A DNA stretch of 64,000 bases, taken from positions 6,262,001 through 6,326,000 of the forward strand of contig NZ_CP079865.1 of assembly GCF_025263565.1 (NCBI RefSeq), given 5' to 3'. A program made the translations under genes and the position numbers. Source of the stretch: Mycobacterium sp. SMC-8 (lineage in GTDB: Bacteria > Actinomycetota > Actinomycetes > Mycobacteriales > Mycobacteriaceae). Position 1 is the first letter of the stretch; every line of letters starts with the position of its first letter. Under the pieces are notes generated by a model. The model saw only the letters and a list, made by a program, of their open reading frames with translations, had not been told where the DNA came from and did no database searches. Shown here in pieces: positions 18,060 through 26,713 of the stretch.

Positions 18060-18532
18060 CCGATCGAGTGTCCGCGCGCCTCTTCCTGGCCGCGGTAGTC
18101 GTCGGCCATCGACCGGACGTGGCCGGGCAGGTCACCGGAGGCGACGTCGGCCAGGCTGGTCTGCTCCAGAACCGAGCGCATGCTCGCCCGCAGCGCCCGC
18201 CACACGTCGGTCAACGCCGCCGTCGGCCCCGAATAGGGCAGATCTCCCAGGCCGATGTCGCGCACGCTGGCCAGCGGGCCGTCGATGCAGCGCAGCACGT
18301 CGGCGATGCTGATGTCGGCTGCCGGCCGGGCCAGCTCGTACCCGCCGTCGCGGCCGCGGTGACTACGCACCAGCCGGTCGGTGCGCAGGTCGGACAGAAT
18401 GTCGACGAGGAACTGCGGCGGGATCCCCTGGGCCTTGGCGAGATCGTCGGTTTTGACGAGGACACCGTCGTCCACCGTCGCGAGCTGGACCATCGCGCGC
18501 ACGGCGTACTCCGCCTTGGCCGACATCCGCAT
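18056..18532 (-). CDS. Rrf2-family transcriptional regulator (Rv1287-like)
   Basis: 158-aa winged-helix regulator. The N-terminus [18 protein letters not shown] and the recognition region [34 protein letters not shown] are classic Rrf2. The Fe-S cysteine cluster of IscR/NsrR is absent (only one Cys, in LRCIDGP), so it is more like CymR, which senses sulfur status through partner proteins. In M. tuberculosis an Rrf2 gene, Rv1287, also sits beside cysDN; here isochorismatase and cysQ genes lie between. Control of the sulfate-assimilation genes is inferred from context. A TAGGGT hexamer 6 nt upstream of the ATG suggests a leaderless transcript. Confidence 0.87.
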   Translation of the reverse strand: MRMSAKAEYAVRAMVQLATVDDGVLVKTDDLAKAQGIPPQFLVDILSDLRTDRLVRSHRGRDGGYELARPAADISIADVLRCIDGPLASVRDIGLGDLPYSGPTAALTDVWRALRASMRSVLEQTSLADVASGDLPGHVRSMADDYRGQEEARGHSIG

Positions 18533-18538
18533 GGGCCA

Positions 18539-18544
18539 ACCCTA
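18539..18544 (-). promoter_or_regulatory. leaderless -10 element for the Rrf2 regulator
   Basis: On the minus strand TAGGGT is followed by 6 nt and the ATG at 18532. Confidence 0.5.
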
Positions 18545-18558
18545 GCCCGCGCGTCGGG

Positions 18559-19158
18559 TCAGTCGGGGATGTCCTGTGCGCCCGGCACCACCACGGCGAA
18601 CAGGTCGGCGACCGCGGCCAGGCTGGCGGCGTGCACAGCCGACGCGGGTACAGTCTCGTCCCCGATGCCGGGCAGCGCGCGGGTCGCCGTTGCATTGGCG
18701 ACCACGGTCGGCGCGTAGCCGAGGTTGAACGCGCCACGCGCGGTGGAGTTCACACACATGTGCGTCATGAACCCGGCCAGCACGAGGTTGGAGGCGTCCA
18801 CCGCCTTGAGGCGCTCGTCGAGGTCGGTCTGCACGAACGAGTTCGGGTAGTTCTTCACCACCACCGGCTCCCCCTCGCGCGGGGCCACCTGCTCGACGAT
18901 CGCGCCGATCTCTGCGGTGACGTCGTACGGCGACCCGGGCCCGGCGTCGTGCTGGATGTGGATGACGGGGATGCCCGCGGTGCGGGCGCGCTCGAGCAGC
19001 GCGGCCGCCTCGTCCAGCGCGGCCTGCACGCCCTCGAGTTCCATCACCCCGTAGGTGTAGGTGTTCTGGCAGTCGATGAGAACCAGCGCCGAGTCGGCCA
19101 GGCTGACCGGTGCCAGCGGCAGACCCGTCAGTGAACGCAGGGTCGGAAGATCAGACAT
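18559..19158 (-). CDS. isochorismatase-like cysteine hydrolase
   Basis: 199-aa alpha/beta hydrolase of the isochorismatase superfamily. The catalytic triad is visible: D29 in ALVLIDCQNTY, K102 in VVVKNYPNSF and C135 in MTHMCVNSTARGAF, the last preceded by the usual cis-peptide region. Members hydrolyse isochorismate, nicotinamide, N-carbamoyl amides or other small amides, and the sequence does not choose among them. A TAGGCT hexamer 6 nt upstream of the ATG suggests it is transcribed on its own. The gene lies inside the sulfur locus but no direct sulfur role is evident. Confidence 0.87.
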   Translation of the reverse strand: MSDLPTLRSLTGLPLAPVSLADSALVLIDCQNTYTYGVMELEGVQAALDEAAALLERARTAGIPVIHIQHDAGPGSPYDVTAEIGAIVEQVAPREGEPVVVKNYPNSFVQTDLDERLKAVDASNLVLAGFMTHMCVNSTARGAFNLGYAPTVVANATATRALPGIGDETVPASAVHAASLAAVADLFAVVVPGAQDIPD

Positions 19159-19164
19159 CGTCGC

Positions 19165-19170
19165 AGCCTA
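19165..19170 (-). promoter_or_regulatory. leaderless -10 element for the isochorismatase gene
   Basis: Minus-strand TAGGCT is followed by 6 nt (GCGACG) and the ATG at 19158. Confidence 0.45.
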
Positions 19171-19226
19171 CTGCGACCCGCTCCGCGGTGTCAGGATCGG
19201 GGGACGCTCATGTCGGCGGTGAAGGT

Positions 19227-19982
19227 TCAGCGCGCGGTGACCGCGAGGACGGCCTCGGCGAGTTCGGGCCGGCACACGATCAGATCGGGCAGCCGAGGGT
19301 CGCGCCGGTTGTACGCCAGCGGCGACCCGTCGAGCCGCGAGGTGTGCAGCCCGGCCGCACGGGCGACGGCGACCGGTGCCGCGGAGTCCCATTCGTATTG
19401 CCCACCGGCATGGACGTACACGTCGGAGAGCCCCTGCACCACCGACGCGACTTTGGCTCCGGCCGAACCCATCTCGACCAGCGTGCCGTTGAGCGCGTCC
19501 TTGACCTCCAGCGCCACGGCCGGGGGGCGGGTACGCGAGACCACCACGCGCGGCGCCGCGGGCGCCACCGGTGGCACCGGCACGGTCGGGGTGGCCAGCG
19601 TGACGCCCTGCGCGGGTAACGCGACCGCCCCGGTGACGAGTTCACCAGAGCTACCGTTGCGCTCCCAAAGAGCGACGTGCACGGCCCAGTCGGTGCGGCG
19701 GAGCTCGGAGAACTCCCGCGTTCCGTCGAGCGGGTCGACGATCCACACCCGCCGGGCAGACAGCCGCGCCGGCTCGGCCTGTTCTGCCGGCCCCTCCTCG
19801 GACAGGACGGTGTCGTCGGGCCGCTCGGCAGTGAGCGCGGCCAGCAAGAAGTCGTGAGATCGCTTGTCTCCGGCTGCTTTCCGCTCCTGGGCGGATGCCG
19901 AGGCCAACTCCCCACGGACGTCGAGCAGCAGGTTCCCGGCTTCGGTCGCCAGCCGCGCGGCGAGTGCGTGGTCATCGGTCAC
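19227..19982 (-). CDS. cysQ: 3'-phosphoadenosine 5'-phosphate phosphatase CysQ
   Basis: 251-aa Mg-dependent phosphatase of the inositol-monophosphatase fold. Metal ligands are visible in SEEGP (E62/E63) and DPLDGT (D83-T88), with the third in QYEWDSAAPVAVARAAGL. CysQ dephosphorylates PAP, the by-product of PAPS use, keeping sulfate assimilation running; mycobacterial CysQ can also act on inositol phosphates and fructose bisphosphate. The GTG start overlaps the cysNC stop by 4 bp (GTGA), so it is the third gene of a cysD-cysNC-cysQ operon. That linkage strongly supports the CysQ call over a general inositol phosphatase. Confidence 0.9.
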   Translation of the reverse strand: MTDDHALAARLATEAGNLLLDVRGELASASAQERKAAGDKRSHDFLLAALTAERPDDTVLSEEGPAEQAEPARLSARRVWIVDPLDGTREFSELRRTDWAVHVALWERNGSSGELVTGAVALPAQGVTLATPTVPVPPVAPAAPRVVVSRTRPPAVALEVKDALNGTLVEMGSAGAKVASVVQGLSDVYVHAGGQYEWDSAAPVAVARAAGLHTSRLDGSPLAYNRRDPRLPDLIVCRPELAEAVLAVTAR

Positions 19983-21826
19983 GACGTGCAGCCTTCGATC
20001 AGCTCGATCACCGAAGCCGCATGCTCGTCGGGGGTGCGGTCCGGGGTGAGCCGCAGATCGGGGTTCTTCGGCCGCTGGTACGGGCTGTCGATCCCGGTGA
20101 AGTGCGTGATCTCACCGGCGCGGGCCTTGGCGTACAAACCCTTGGGGTCGCGCCGCTCGCAGTCCTCCAGCGGGGTGTCGCAGAACACCTCGAAGAAGTC
20201 GACGCCGGCGTCGGTGGCCACCTTGCGGGCCAGCTCCCGATGCTCGGCCAGCGGACTGATCGCCGGAACCAGCACGACCTGACCCGAGTCGGCCAGGATC
20301 GCCGCGACATGCGCGAGCCTGCGCAGGTTCTCGGCCCGGTCGGACATCGAGAACCCGAGGTCGGCGTTCAGGCCGTGCCGCAGATTGTCGCCGTCGAGAA
20401 CGTAGGCCGGAACCCCCTTTTCGATCAGCTTCTGCTCGACCAGCATCGCCACCGACGACTTACCCGAACCGGACAGGCCGGTGAACCACACGGTCCGGCC
20501 CTTGCTGAGCCGGTCCTCGGGCCGGCACAGCGACTCGTGGCGCACCGTGTTGGGGCTTGAAGACCGCGCGGCGCCGTCGCGCAGCACCATGCCGGCGGCG
20601 ACGGTGCCGTTGGTGTTCGGGTCGATCAGGATGAACGAGCCGGTGGCCGAGTTGCGGCTGTACTCGTCGAGCAGCAGCGGAACCTGCGAACGCAGCGAGA
20701 TCCGGCCCAGTTCATTGAGTTTCAGCGCCGTGGCGGTCTTGTCCCGGTGCAGGGTGTTGACGTCGAGCCGGTAGTCCAGACCCGTCACCTTCACCCGCGT
20801 GGTGCGGGTGGTGTGCTTGATCAGGTAGTCACGGCCCGGTTCGAGCGCCGATCCGTCGGCCATCCAGCACACCGTCGCGTCGAAGTCCTGCGTGACGCGG
20901 GGCTGATTGTGGGGCCGGGCGATCATGTCGCCGCGCGAGATGTCGATGTCATCGGCCAGGCTGACCGACACCGCCATCGGTGGGAAAGCCTCCTCGACCG
21001 GACCGGAGGGTCCTTCGATCGACGAGATGGTGCTGGCCTTGCCGCTCGGCAGCACGACCACCTCGTCGCCGACGCGCATCACGCCGCTGGCGATGGTGCC
21101 GGCGTAGCTGCGGTGGTCGTGGTGCTCGAGGGTCTGGGGACGGATCACATACTGGACCGGGAACCGGACGTCGACGAGGTTGCGGTCGCCGGCGATGTAG
21201 ACCTCTTCGAGGTGCGCCAGCAGTGACGGACCCTCGTACCAGGGCGTCGCATCGGATTTGGTGACCACGTTGTCGCCGTTGAGCGCCGACAGCGGGATCG
21301 TTGTGACGTCGTGGACGTCCAGCCGCGCGGCGAAATCGTGGAAGTCGTCGCGGATCTTCTCGAACTGCTCACGGTCCCAACCGATCAGGTCCATCTTGTT
21401 GACCGCGAGCACGATGTGCTGGATACCGAGCAGGGATGCCAGGAACGCGTGCCGGCGGGACTGCTCGAGCAACCCGTGGCGCGCGTCGACCAGCACGATG
21501 GCCAGCTGCGCGGTCGACGTGCCGGTGACCATGTTGCGCGTGTACTGGATGTGGCCCGGCGTGTCGGCGATGATGAATTTCCGCTTGGCCGTGGCGAAGT
21601 AGCGATACGCGACGTCGATCGTGATGCCCTGCTCACGCTCGGCGCGCAGCCCGTCGGTCACCAGGGCCAGGTCGGTGTAGTCGTGCCCGCGCTCCTTGGA
21701 GGTGCGTTCCACCGCGGCGAGCTGATCCTCCATGACGGCCTTGGAGTCGTAGAGCAACCGCCCGATCAACGTGGACTTGCCGTCGTCGACAGAGCCTGCG
21801 GTGGCGATGCGCAGAAGTGTCGTCAT
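19979..21826 (-). CDS. cysNC: bifunctional sulfate adenylyltransferase subunit 1 / APS kinase
   Basis: 615-aa fusion. Residues 1-430 are the CysN GTPase, with P-loop GSVDDGKS (11-18), DTPGH, and NKMDL motifs plus EF-Tu-like beta barrels. Residues about 440-615 are the CysC adenylylsulfate kinase with its own P-loop GLSGSGKSS near 445. With CysD it makes adenosine 5'-phosphosulfate from ATP and sulfate, GTP hydrolysis driving the reaction; the kinase domain makes PAPS. Length matches the M. tuberculosis protein Rv1286. It starts 30 bp after cysD and overlaps cysQ. Both active sites look intact. Confidence 0.96.
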   Translation of the reverse strand: MTTLLRIATAGSVDDGKSTLIGRLLYDSKAVMEDQLAAVERTSKERGHDYTDLALVTDGLRAEREQGITIDVAYRYFATAKRKFIIADTPGHIQYTRNMVTGTSTAQLAIVLVDARHGLLEQSRRHAFLASLLGIQHIVLAVNKMDLIGWDREQFEKIRDDFHDFAARLDVHDVTTIPLSALNGDNVVTKSDATPWYEGPSLLAHLEEVYIAGDRNLVDVRFPVQYVIRPQTLEHHDHRSYAGTIASGVMRVGDEVVVLPSGKASTISSIEGPSGPVEEAFPPMAVSVSLADDIDISRGDMIARPHNQPRVTQDFDATVCWMADGSALEPGRDYLIKHTTRTTRVKVTGLDYRLDVNTLHRDKTATALKLNELGRISLRSQVPLLLDEYSRNSATGSFILIDPNTNGTVAAGMVLRDGAARSSSPNTVRHESLCRPEDRLSKGRTVWFTGLSGSGKSSVAMLVEQKLIEKGVPAYVLDGDNLRHGLNADLGFSMSDRAENLRRLAHVAAILADSGQVVLVPAISPLAEHRELARKVATDAGVDFFEVFCDTPLEDCERRDPKGLYAKARAGEITHFTGIDSPYQRPKNPDLRLTPDRTPDEHAASVIELIEGCTS

Positions 21827-21856
21827 CTTATTTCCCCCGTCGCTTCGCTCGCCCCA

Positions 21857-22786
21857 TCAGAAGTAGCCCTCACGTTTGCGGTCTTCCATCCCCGCCTCGG
21901 AGATGCGGTCGTCGGCACGGGTGGCGCCGCGCTCGGTCAGGCGCGAGATCGCGGTCTCGGCGATGACCTCCGACACCGTCGCCGCGGTGGATTCCACGCA
22001 GCCGGTGCAGGTCACGTCGCCGACGGTACGGAACCGCACGGTCTTCTCGATGATCGGCTCGTCCTTGCGCGGCTGCAGGTATTTGTGCACCGCCAGCAGC
22101 ATTCCGTCGCGTTCGAACACCTTGCGCTGGTGGGCGTAGTAGATCGAGGGCAGCTTGATCTTCTCGGCGCCGATGTAGGACCAGATGTCGAATTCGGTCC
22201 AGTTCGACAGCGGGAACGCGCGGATGTGCTCACCTTTGCGGTGCCTGCCGTTGTACAGGTTCCACACCTCGGGGCGCTGGTTCTTCGGATCCCACTGACC
22301 GAACTCGTCGCGGAAGCTGAACACCCGCTCCTTGGCGCGCGCCTTCTCCTCGTCGCGGCGGGCCCCACCGAACGCGGCGTCGAACTTGTTCTCCCGGATG
22401 GCGCGCAGCAGCGTGAACGTCTGCATCGGGTTGCGCGACGGGATCGTCTCCACCACCCGCCCGGCGTCGATGTCGTCCTGCACCTTGGCCACCACGAGGC
22501 GCACCCCGGAATCGGCGACCAGCTCGTCGCGGGCGGCCAGCACCTCTTCGAAGTTGTGCCCGGTGTCGACGTGCATCACCGGGAACGGCAGCCGTCCGGG
22601 CCGGAACGCCTTGATCGCCAGGTGCAGCATCACGATGGAGTCCTTGCCGCCGGAGAACAGCAACACCGGCCGCTCGAATTCGGCGGCGACCTCGCGGATG
22701 ATGTGGATCGCCTCGGCCTCGAGGGCCCGCAGGTGGCTCAGCTCGTAACGTCCCGCGGTGTGCGCGAGCTCGTCGGTCACGGTCAT
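21857..22786 (-). CDS. cysD: sulfate adenylyltransferase subunit 2
   Basis: 309-aa PP-loop ATP pyrophosphatase-type enzyme, the catalytic subunit of ATP sulfurylase. The PP-loop is FSGGKDS (44-50), followed by HVDTGHNF and the C-terminal RFRTVGDVTCTGCVES and REGYF motifs of CysD. It forms the complex with CysNC encoded next. It is the first gene of the operon. Upstream there is a dyad (ATCTG-N2-CAGAT) 22 bp before the start, and then a 21-bp-arm inverted repeat separating it from canA. Confidence 0.96.
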   Translation of the reverse strand: MTVTDELAHTAGRYELSHLRALEAEAIHIIREVAAEFERPVLLFSGGKDSIVMLHLAIKAFRPGRLPFPVMHVDTGHNFEEVLAARDELVADSGVRLVVAKVQDDIDAGRVVETIPSRNPMQTFTLLRAIRENKFDAAFGGARRDEEKARAKERVFSFRDEFGQWDPKNQRPEVWNLYNGRHRKGEHIRAFPLSNWTEFDIWSYIGAEKIKLPSIYYAHQRKVFERDGMLLAVHKYLQPRKDEPIIEKTVRFRTVGDVTCTGCVESTAATVSEVIAETAISRLTERGATRADDRISEAGMEDRKREGYF

Positions 22787-22808
22787 GGATACCTCGTAAA
22801 GTTGGTAG

Positions 22809-22820
22809 ATCTGACCAGAT
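22809..22820. promoter_or_regulatory. candidate operator upstream of cysD
   Basis: Perfect dyad ATCTG-AC-CAGAT, centred about 28 bp upstream of the cysD ATG, with AAAT-type flanks. The nearby Rrf2 regulator is an obvious candidate binder, but no consensus for this subgroup is known to me, so this is inference from position and symmetry. Confidence 0.35.
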
Positions 22821-22877
22821 TTACGGCCATAACCGGGAATTGTGCCGGATGCCCGTCCGGGGTGTCAACGAGCGGTG

Positions 22878-22938
22878 GCCGAAATTGCATTCCACGAGGG
22901 AAAACGCGAGTGGAAATCTCGTGGAATGCGATTTCGGC
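22878..22938. repeat. long imperfect palindrome between canA and cysD
   Basis: Arms of 21 bp at 22878-22898 and 22918-22938 match with one mismatch around a 19-nt centre. In RNA it would form a very stable hairpin just after canA and before cysD. There is no U-run, so it is not a classical terminator; it looks like a dispersed mycobacterial palindromic element that may limit read-through. Confidence 0.7.
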
Positions 22939-22941
22939 GGG

Positions 22942-23433
22942 TCAGAGCGTGACCTCGGTGAGCCTTCCGGTGGCCACGTCGAAGACGAACCCGCGCGATG
23001 ACTCATGCTTGGTGACGAACGGGCTGGCTTCGATACGGCGCAGGGACTGCCGCACGTCCTCCTCCACGTCCTGGAACGCCTCGGCGGCCCACTCCGGTTT
23101 GATGCCGGTCTCGTCCTGGATCTGTTGCTTGAAGCCGTCGTCGGTGAAGGTGAGCATGCCGCAATCGGTGTGGTGGATCAGGATGATCTCCCTGGTGCCG
23201 AGCAGTCGCTGGCTGATCGCCAGGGAGCGGATCTCGTCGTCGGTGACGACGCCGCCGGCGTTGCGGATCACGTGCGCCTCGCCGTCCTTGAGGCCGAGGA
23301 TCCGGTACACGTCCAGGCGTGCATCCATGCAGGCGACAACCGCGACGTGCTTGCTGGGCGGCAGCGGCAGCGGGCCGGTGAACGTGTTGGCGTATTCCTC
23401 GTTGTTCTTCAGGTACTCGTCTGTGGCCGACAT
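22942..23433 (-). CDS. canA: beta-carbonic anhydrase
   Basis: 163-aa zinc enzyme interconverting CO2 and bicarbonate. Zinc ligands C35, H88 and C91 are present (VVACMDARLD and LIHHTDCGML) with the D37-R39 dyad that gates the active site; the numbering matches that remembered for M. tuberculosis Rv1284. Length fits the small beta class. In M. tuberculosis the gene also lies beside cysDN. A TAGCTT hexamer 6 nt before the ATG suggests a leaderless transcript independent of cysD, reinforced by the palindrome separating the two genes. Confidence 0.94.
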   Translation of the reverse strand: MSATDEYLKNNEEYANTFTGPLPLPPSKHVAVVACMDARLDVYRILGLKDGEAHVIRNAGGVVTDDEIRSLAISQRLLGTREIILIHHTDCGMLTFTDDGFKQQIQDETGIKPEWAAEAFQDVEEDVRQSLRRIEASPFVTKHESSRGFVFDVATGRLTEVTL

Positions 23434-23439
23434 GGCGCG

Positions 23440-23445
23440 AAGCTA
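23440..23445 (-). promoter_or_regulatory. leaderless -10 element for canA
   Basis: Minus-strand TAGCTT followed by CGCGCC and the ATG at 23433. Confidence 0.5.
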
Positions 23446-23498
23446 GCCGGCGGCGGAAGTCACGGGTCAATATCAGGCAGATCGGCACCGGGGTCGCG

Positions 23499-25409
23499 TC
23501 ACTTCTGCAGGTCGTAGACGGTCATCCCGCCGACGTCGACCGGAGTGAAGTTCTGCGCCACCCAGGCGGTGATCTGGCCGGAGGTCCCGGAGTGCCCGCC
23601 CGGCCCGCGGTGCCCGCCGGCGATGAAGTATCTGACCTGCCCCTCGGCCGCGTAGTTCTGGAACTGCGCCAGCGTCGGTGAGTCGTCGCCGCCGGTGAAT
23701 CCGCCGATGGCCATCACCGACGCCCCGGTCTGCAGCGCGAGGTCGCCGGCCGTCATCGACCCGACACTGGCTGCGGCCCAGCGGTTGTCGGCCGCGCGCA
23801 GCAGCTGCTGCAGTTCGGCGTTGTCTGCCAACGACGCGCCCGAAGCACCCGGGCCGTCGGGACCACCGGGACCATCCGGCCCGCCGGGCAGCCCGAACGC
23901 GTCGGCTCGGTGCGGACCCGACATCGCTATCGGGCCTTCGTGCGAGTCGGCTGCGGTCACGATCGCGTACGCCGCTGGTGCGGCCATTGCGAGCAGGAGC
24001 GCGGCCGCCGCCACCGCCGCAGTGGCCCGGCCCAGCCGGTGGACGCCGGCCCCGATGACAGCGGCAACGACGATGGAGCCGACCAGGACGGTCCACCGCA
24101 GCCACGGCTGCCAGTCCGGTGTGCGGGCGAGAACCGCGAACGCCCACACCCCCGTCGCCGCCGACATCGCCGCCAGCACCGCCCGCTGCGGCGAACATGC
24201 TCTGCCGCGCCACAACTCGGCGACGGCGATGCCGACCAGTGCGGCGACACCCGGCGCCAGTGCCACCGTGTAGTACGGGTGGATGATCCCGTCCATGAAG
24301 CTGAACACCGCTGCGGTGACCAGCACCCAGCCGCCCCACAGCAGCAGGCTCGCGCGGACGGCGTCGGTGCGGGCGGCGCGGCGGGTGAACCACAGCGCCG
24401 CCACCAGGCCGATCAGCGCGGCCGGCAGCAGCCAGGACGCCTCGGCACCCATCGACGCGCCGAAGAGCCTGCCGATTCCGGGATCACCACCGAAGAACAG
24501 ATTGGCTCCCCCACCGGGAACACCGGGCCCTCCGGGGCCTGCGGGCGGACTGTCCGGGCCGCCGGGGCCCGGGCCTTCTCCTCCCATGACGCGTTGAATA
24601 CCGTTGTAGCCCAACGCCAGCTGCAGCAGGCTGTTGTCAGTGGAGCCGCCGATGTAGGGCCGTGAATCCGCCGGCCACAGACTGACCAGCGCCAGGAACG
24701 AGCCCGCTGTCACGATCATCGCGCCCGCCCCGGCCGCCAGCCGGCCCACCCGCTGCCAGAGCCCCACCGGCGCGGCGACCAGGAAGGCCAGCGCGAGCCC
24801 GGGCACGACCAGGAATGCCTGCAGCATCTTGGTCAGGAACGCGAACCCGAGCACGACACCGGCCAGCACGACCCACTTCGCCGCCCCGGTCTGGACGGCC
24901 CGCACCATCAGATAGGCAGCCACCACGAGCAGCAGCACCAGCAGCGCATCCGGGTTGTTGTACCGGAACATCAGCGCCGCCACCGGGGTGACGGCCAGCG
25001 CGGCACCGGCGATCAGACCGGCGCCCGGGCCGCTGACCCGGCGTACCGCCGCGAACAGCATGCCTACCGAGGCCACCCCCATCAGCGCCTGCGGCAACAG
25101 CATCGTGAACGGGGTGAAGCCGAACAGCCGGCCTGACAGCGCCATCACCCACAGCGCGGCGGGTGGCTTGTCGACGGTGATCGCGTTACCCGGGTCCAGC
25201 GAGCCGAACAGCCACGCCTTCCAGTCCTGGGTGCCGGCCTGAGCGGCCGCGGCGTAGTACTGGTTGGCCCAGCCCGACGCGCCCAGCCCCCACAGGTAGA
25301 GCGCGGCGGTGGCCACCAGCAGGGCCAGTAACGCCGGCCGCACCCAGCGCGGCCGTTGCGGCCTGGCGGCTTCCGTGGCAGCTGACGGCGGGGCGGCGGT
25401 GACGCTCAT
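23499..25409 (-). CDS. GT39/ArnT-like polyprenyl-phosphate-sugar glycosyltransferase
   Basis: 636-aa GT-C membrane glycosyltransferase with about 11 transmembrane helices. The first outer loop has the ArnT/PMT pattern ANQYYAAAAQAGTQDWKAWLF then ITVDKPPAALW; DKPP belongs to the donor-site region. A large C-terminal domain (SVMAIGGFTGGDDSPTLAQF, then VRYFIAGG) lies outside the membrane. Two loops are unusually rich in Gly and Pro. The ATG at 25409 is chosen because GGAGGAA precedes it and it overlaps the GT2-GtrA stop by 4 bp; the frame upstream is antisense noise. It should transfer a sugar from a polyprenyl-phosphate donor to a surface acceptor. Donor and acceptor are unknown. Confidence 0.87.
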   Translation of the reverse strand: MSVTAAPPSAATEAARPQRPRWVRPALLALLVATAALYLWGLGASGWANQYYAAAAQAGTQDWKAWLFGSLDPGNAITVDKPPAALWVMALSGRLFGFTPFTMLLPQALMGVASVGMLFAAVRRVSGPGAGLIAGAALAVTPVAALMFRYNNPDALLVLLLVVAAYLMVRAVQTGAAKWVVLAGVVLGFAFLTKMLQAFLVVPGLALAFLVAAPVGLWQRVGRLAAGAGAMIVTAGSFLALVSLWPADSRPYIGGSTDNSLLQLALGYNGIQRVMGGEGPGPGGPDSPPAGPGGPGVPGGGANLFFGGDPGIGRLFGASMGAEASWLLPAALIGLVAALWFTRRAARTDAVRASLLLWGGWVLVTAAVFSFMDGIIHPYYTVALAPGVAALVGIAVAELWRGRACSPQRAVLAAMSAATGVWAFAVLARTPDWQPWLRWTVLVGSIVVAAVIGAGVHRLGRATAAVAAAALLLAMAAPAAYAIVTAADSHEGPIAMSGPHRADAFGLPGGPDGPGGPDGPGASGASLADNAELQQLLRAADNRWAAASVGSMTAGDLALQTGASVMAIGGFTGGDDSPTLAQFQNYAAEGQVRYFIAGGHRGPGGHSGTSGQITAWVAQNFTPVDVGGMTVYDLQK

Positions 25410-26713
25410 CGGGGGGTTCCTCCGGCGGTGGTGCGGCGCGGGTGGAAGACCCAGCCGCGCAGCAGGACGAAACGCACAACGGTGGCGAGCAGGTTGGCCG
25501 CCACCAGGACGGCGAGTTCGACGGTGTGGTGCGCGGTTTCGGTGGTGGCGTGCAGCAGGCCGAGCGCCCCGCTGGTGATGGTCAGTGCGATTCCGAAGAC
25601 GATCAAGCCCTCGACGTGCTTGCGGGCCAGGTGCGCGCGGCCGCCGACACCGAAGGTGAAGCGCCGGTTGGCGGCGGTATTGCCGATTGCGGTGAGCAGC
25701 AACGCGATCAGGTTGGCCAGCTGCGCACCTGCCCACCCCTGCAGCAGCACGAACAGCACGATGTAGGCGGCGGTGGACGCGACCCCGACGGTGCCGAACC
25801 GCACCACCTGGCGCATCAGCGAACCGGGGGCGGCCGCGGCGCGCGAGTTGCCCAGCTGCGCGGCGATGGTGTTGACCGGGATGGCACCGGTGACCAAGCC
25901 GCGCAGCAGGCGGCCGATGCCCCGCAGGTCGGCGGCGGCGGTAGCCACGATGTCGACGCGGCTGTCGGGGTCGTCGATCCAGTCCACCGGAACCTCGTGA
26001 ATGCGCAGCCCGCTGCGCTCGGCCAGCACCAGCAACTCGGTGTCGAAGAACCATCCGGTGTCCTCGACATAGGGCAGCAGTTGCGCCGCGACGTCGGCCC
26101 GGATCGCTTTGAATCCGCACTGGGCGTCCGAGAACCCGGCCGACAGAGTCGATTTCAGGATCAGGTTGTAGCAGCGGGAGATGATCTCGCGCTTGGGTCC
26201 GCGCCGCACGCGCGCGCCGCGGGCCAGCCGGGTGCCGATCGCCAGGTCGGAGTGCCCGGAGATCAATGGTGCCACCAGCGGGGCGAGCGCAGCCAGATCG
26301 GTCGACAGATCGACGTCCATGTAGACCAGTACGGCCGCATCCGATTCCGTCCACACCCGGTGCAGTGCGCGACCGCGGCCCTTCTCCTCCAGCCGCACCA
26401 CCTTCACGTTCGGCAACTCCGCTGCCAGCTGCGCGGCGATGCGGGGGGTGTCGTCGACGCTGGCGTTGTCGGCGATGGTGATCCGCGCCGGAAACGGCAC
26501 GGAGTCATGCAGGTAGCGGTGCAGCCGGTGCACGGAGGCCGCCAGTGCGGCCTGCTCGTTGTACACCGGGACGACCACGTCGAGGACGGGTGCACCGGTG
26601 GTGCGCGCCGCTACCGCGGCATTCGGCCGGGCCGCGAAAAGACGGTCGGCGCACCCGGGTTCGAGGACGGTGTCTGTCATGTCTGCCATGGTGGTTCGCG
26701 GACGTGTGCTCAC
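25406..26713 (-). CDS. GT2 glycosyltransferase fused to GtrA-like flippase domain
   Basis: 435-aa two-domain protein. Residues about 40-270 are a DPM1-like GT2 with VVVPVYNEQAALAASV and the metal-binding YMDVDLSTDLAAL segment. Residues about 300-425 are a four-helix GtrA domain (VRFGTVGVASTAAYIVLF, then NTAANRRFTF, VRFVLLRGWVFH). The GT2 part would build a polyprenyl-phosphate-linked hexose on the inner face and the GtrA part would help it cross the membrane, supplying the two flanking GT39 enzymes. The GTG start at 26713 overlaps the previous stop by 4 bp, so all three are translationally coupled; ATG at 26689 is an alternative. Confidence 0.9.
   Translation of the reverse strand: MSTRPRTTMADMTDTVLEPGCADRLFAARPNAAVAARTTGAPVLDVVVPVYNEQAALAASVHRLHRYLHDSVPFPARITIADNASVDDTPRIAAQLAAELPNVKVVRLEEKGRGRALHRVWTESDAAVLVYMDVDLSTDLAALAPLVAPLISGHSDLAIGTRLARGARVRRGPKREIISRCYNLILKSTLSAGFSDAQCGFKAIRADVAAQLLPYVEDTGWFFDTELLVLAERSGLRIHEVPVDWIDDPDSRVDIVATAAADLRGIGRLLRGLVTGAIPVNTIAAQLGNSRAAAAPGSLMRQVVRFGTVGVASTAAYIVLFVLLQGWAGAQLANLIALLLTAIGNTAANRRFTFGVGGRAHLARKHVEGLIVFGIALTITSGALGLLHATTETAHHTVELAVLVAANLLATVVRFVLLRGWVFHPRRTTAGGTPR

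Noticed and set aside
23499..26354. 951-residue fusion of a GT39 with upstream sequence
   Set aside because: Upstream residues are a frame shadow of the GT2-GtrA gene; an ATG with a strong ribosome-binding site at 25409 explains the real start.
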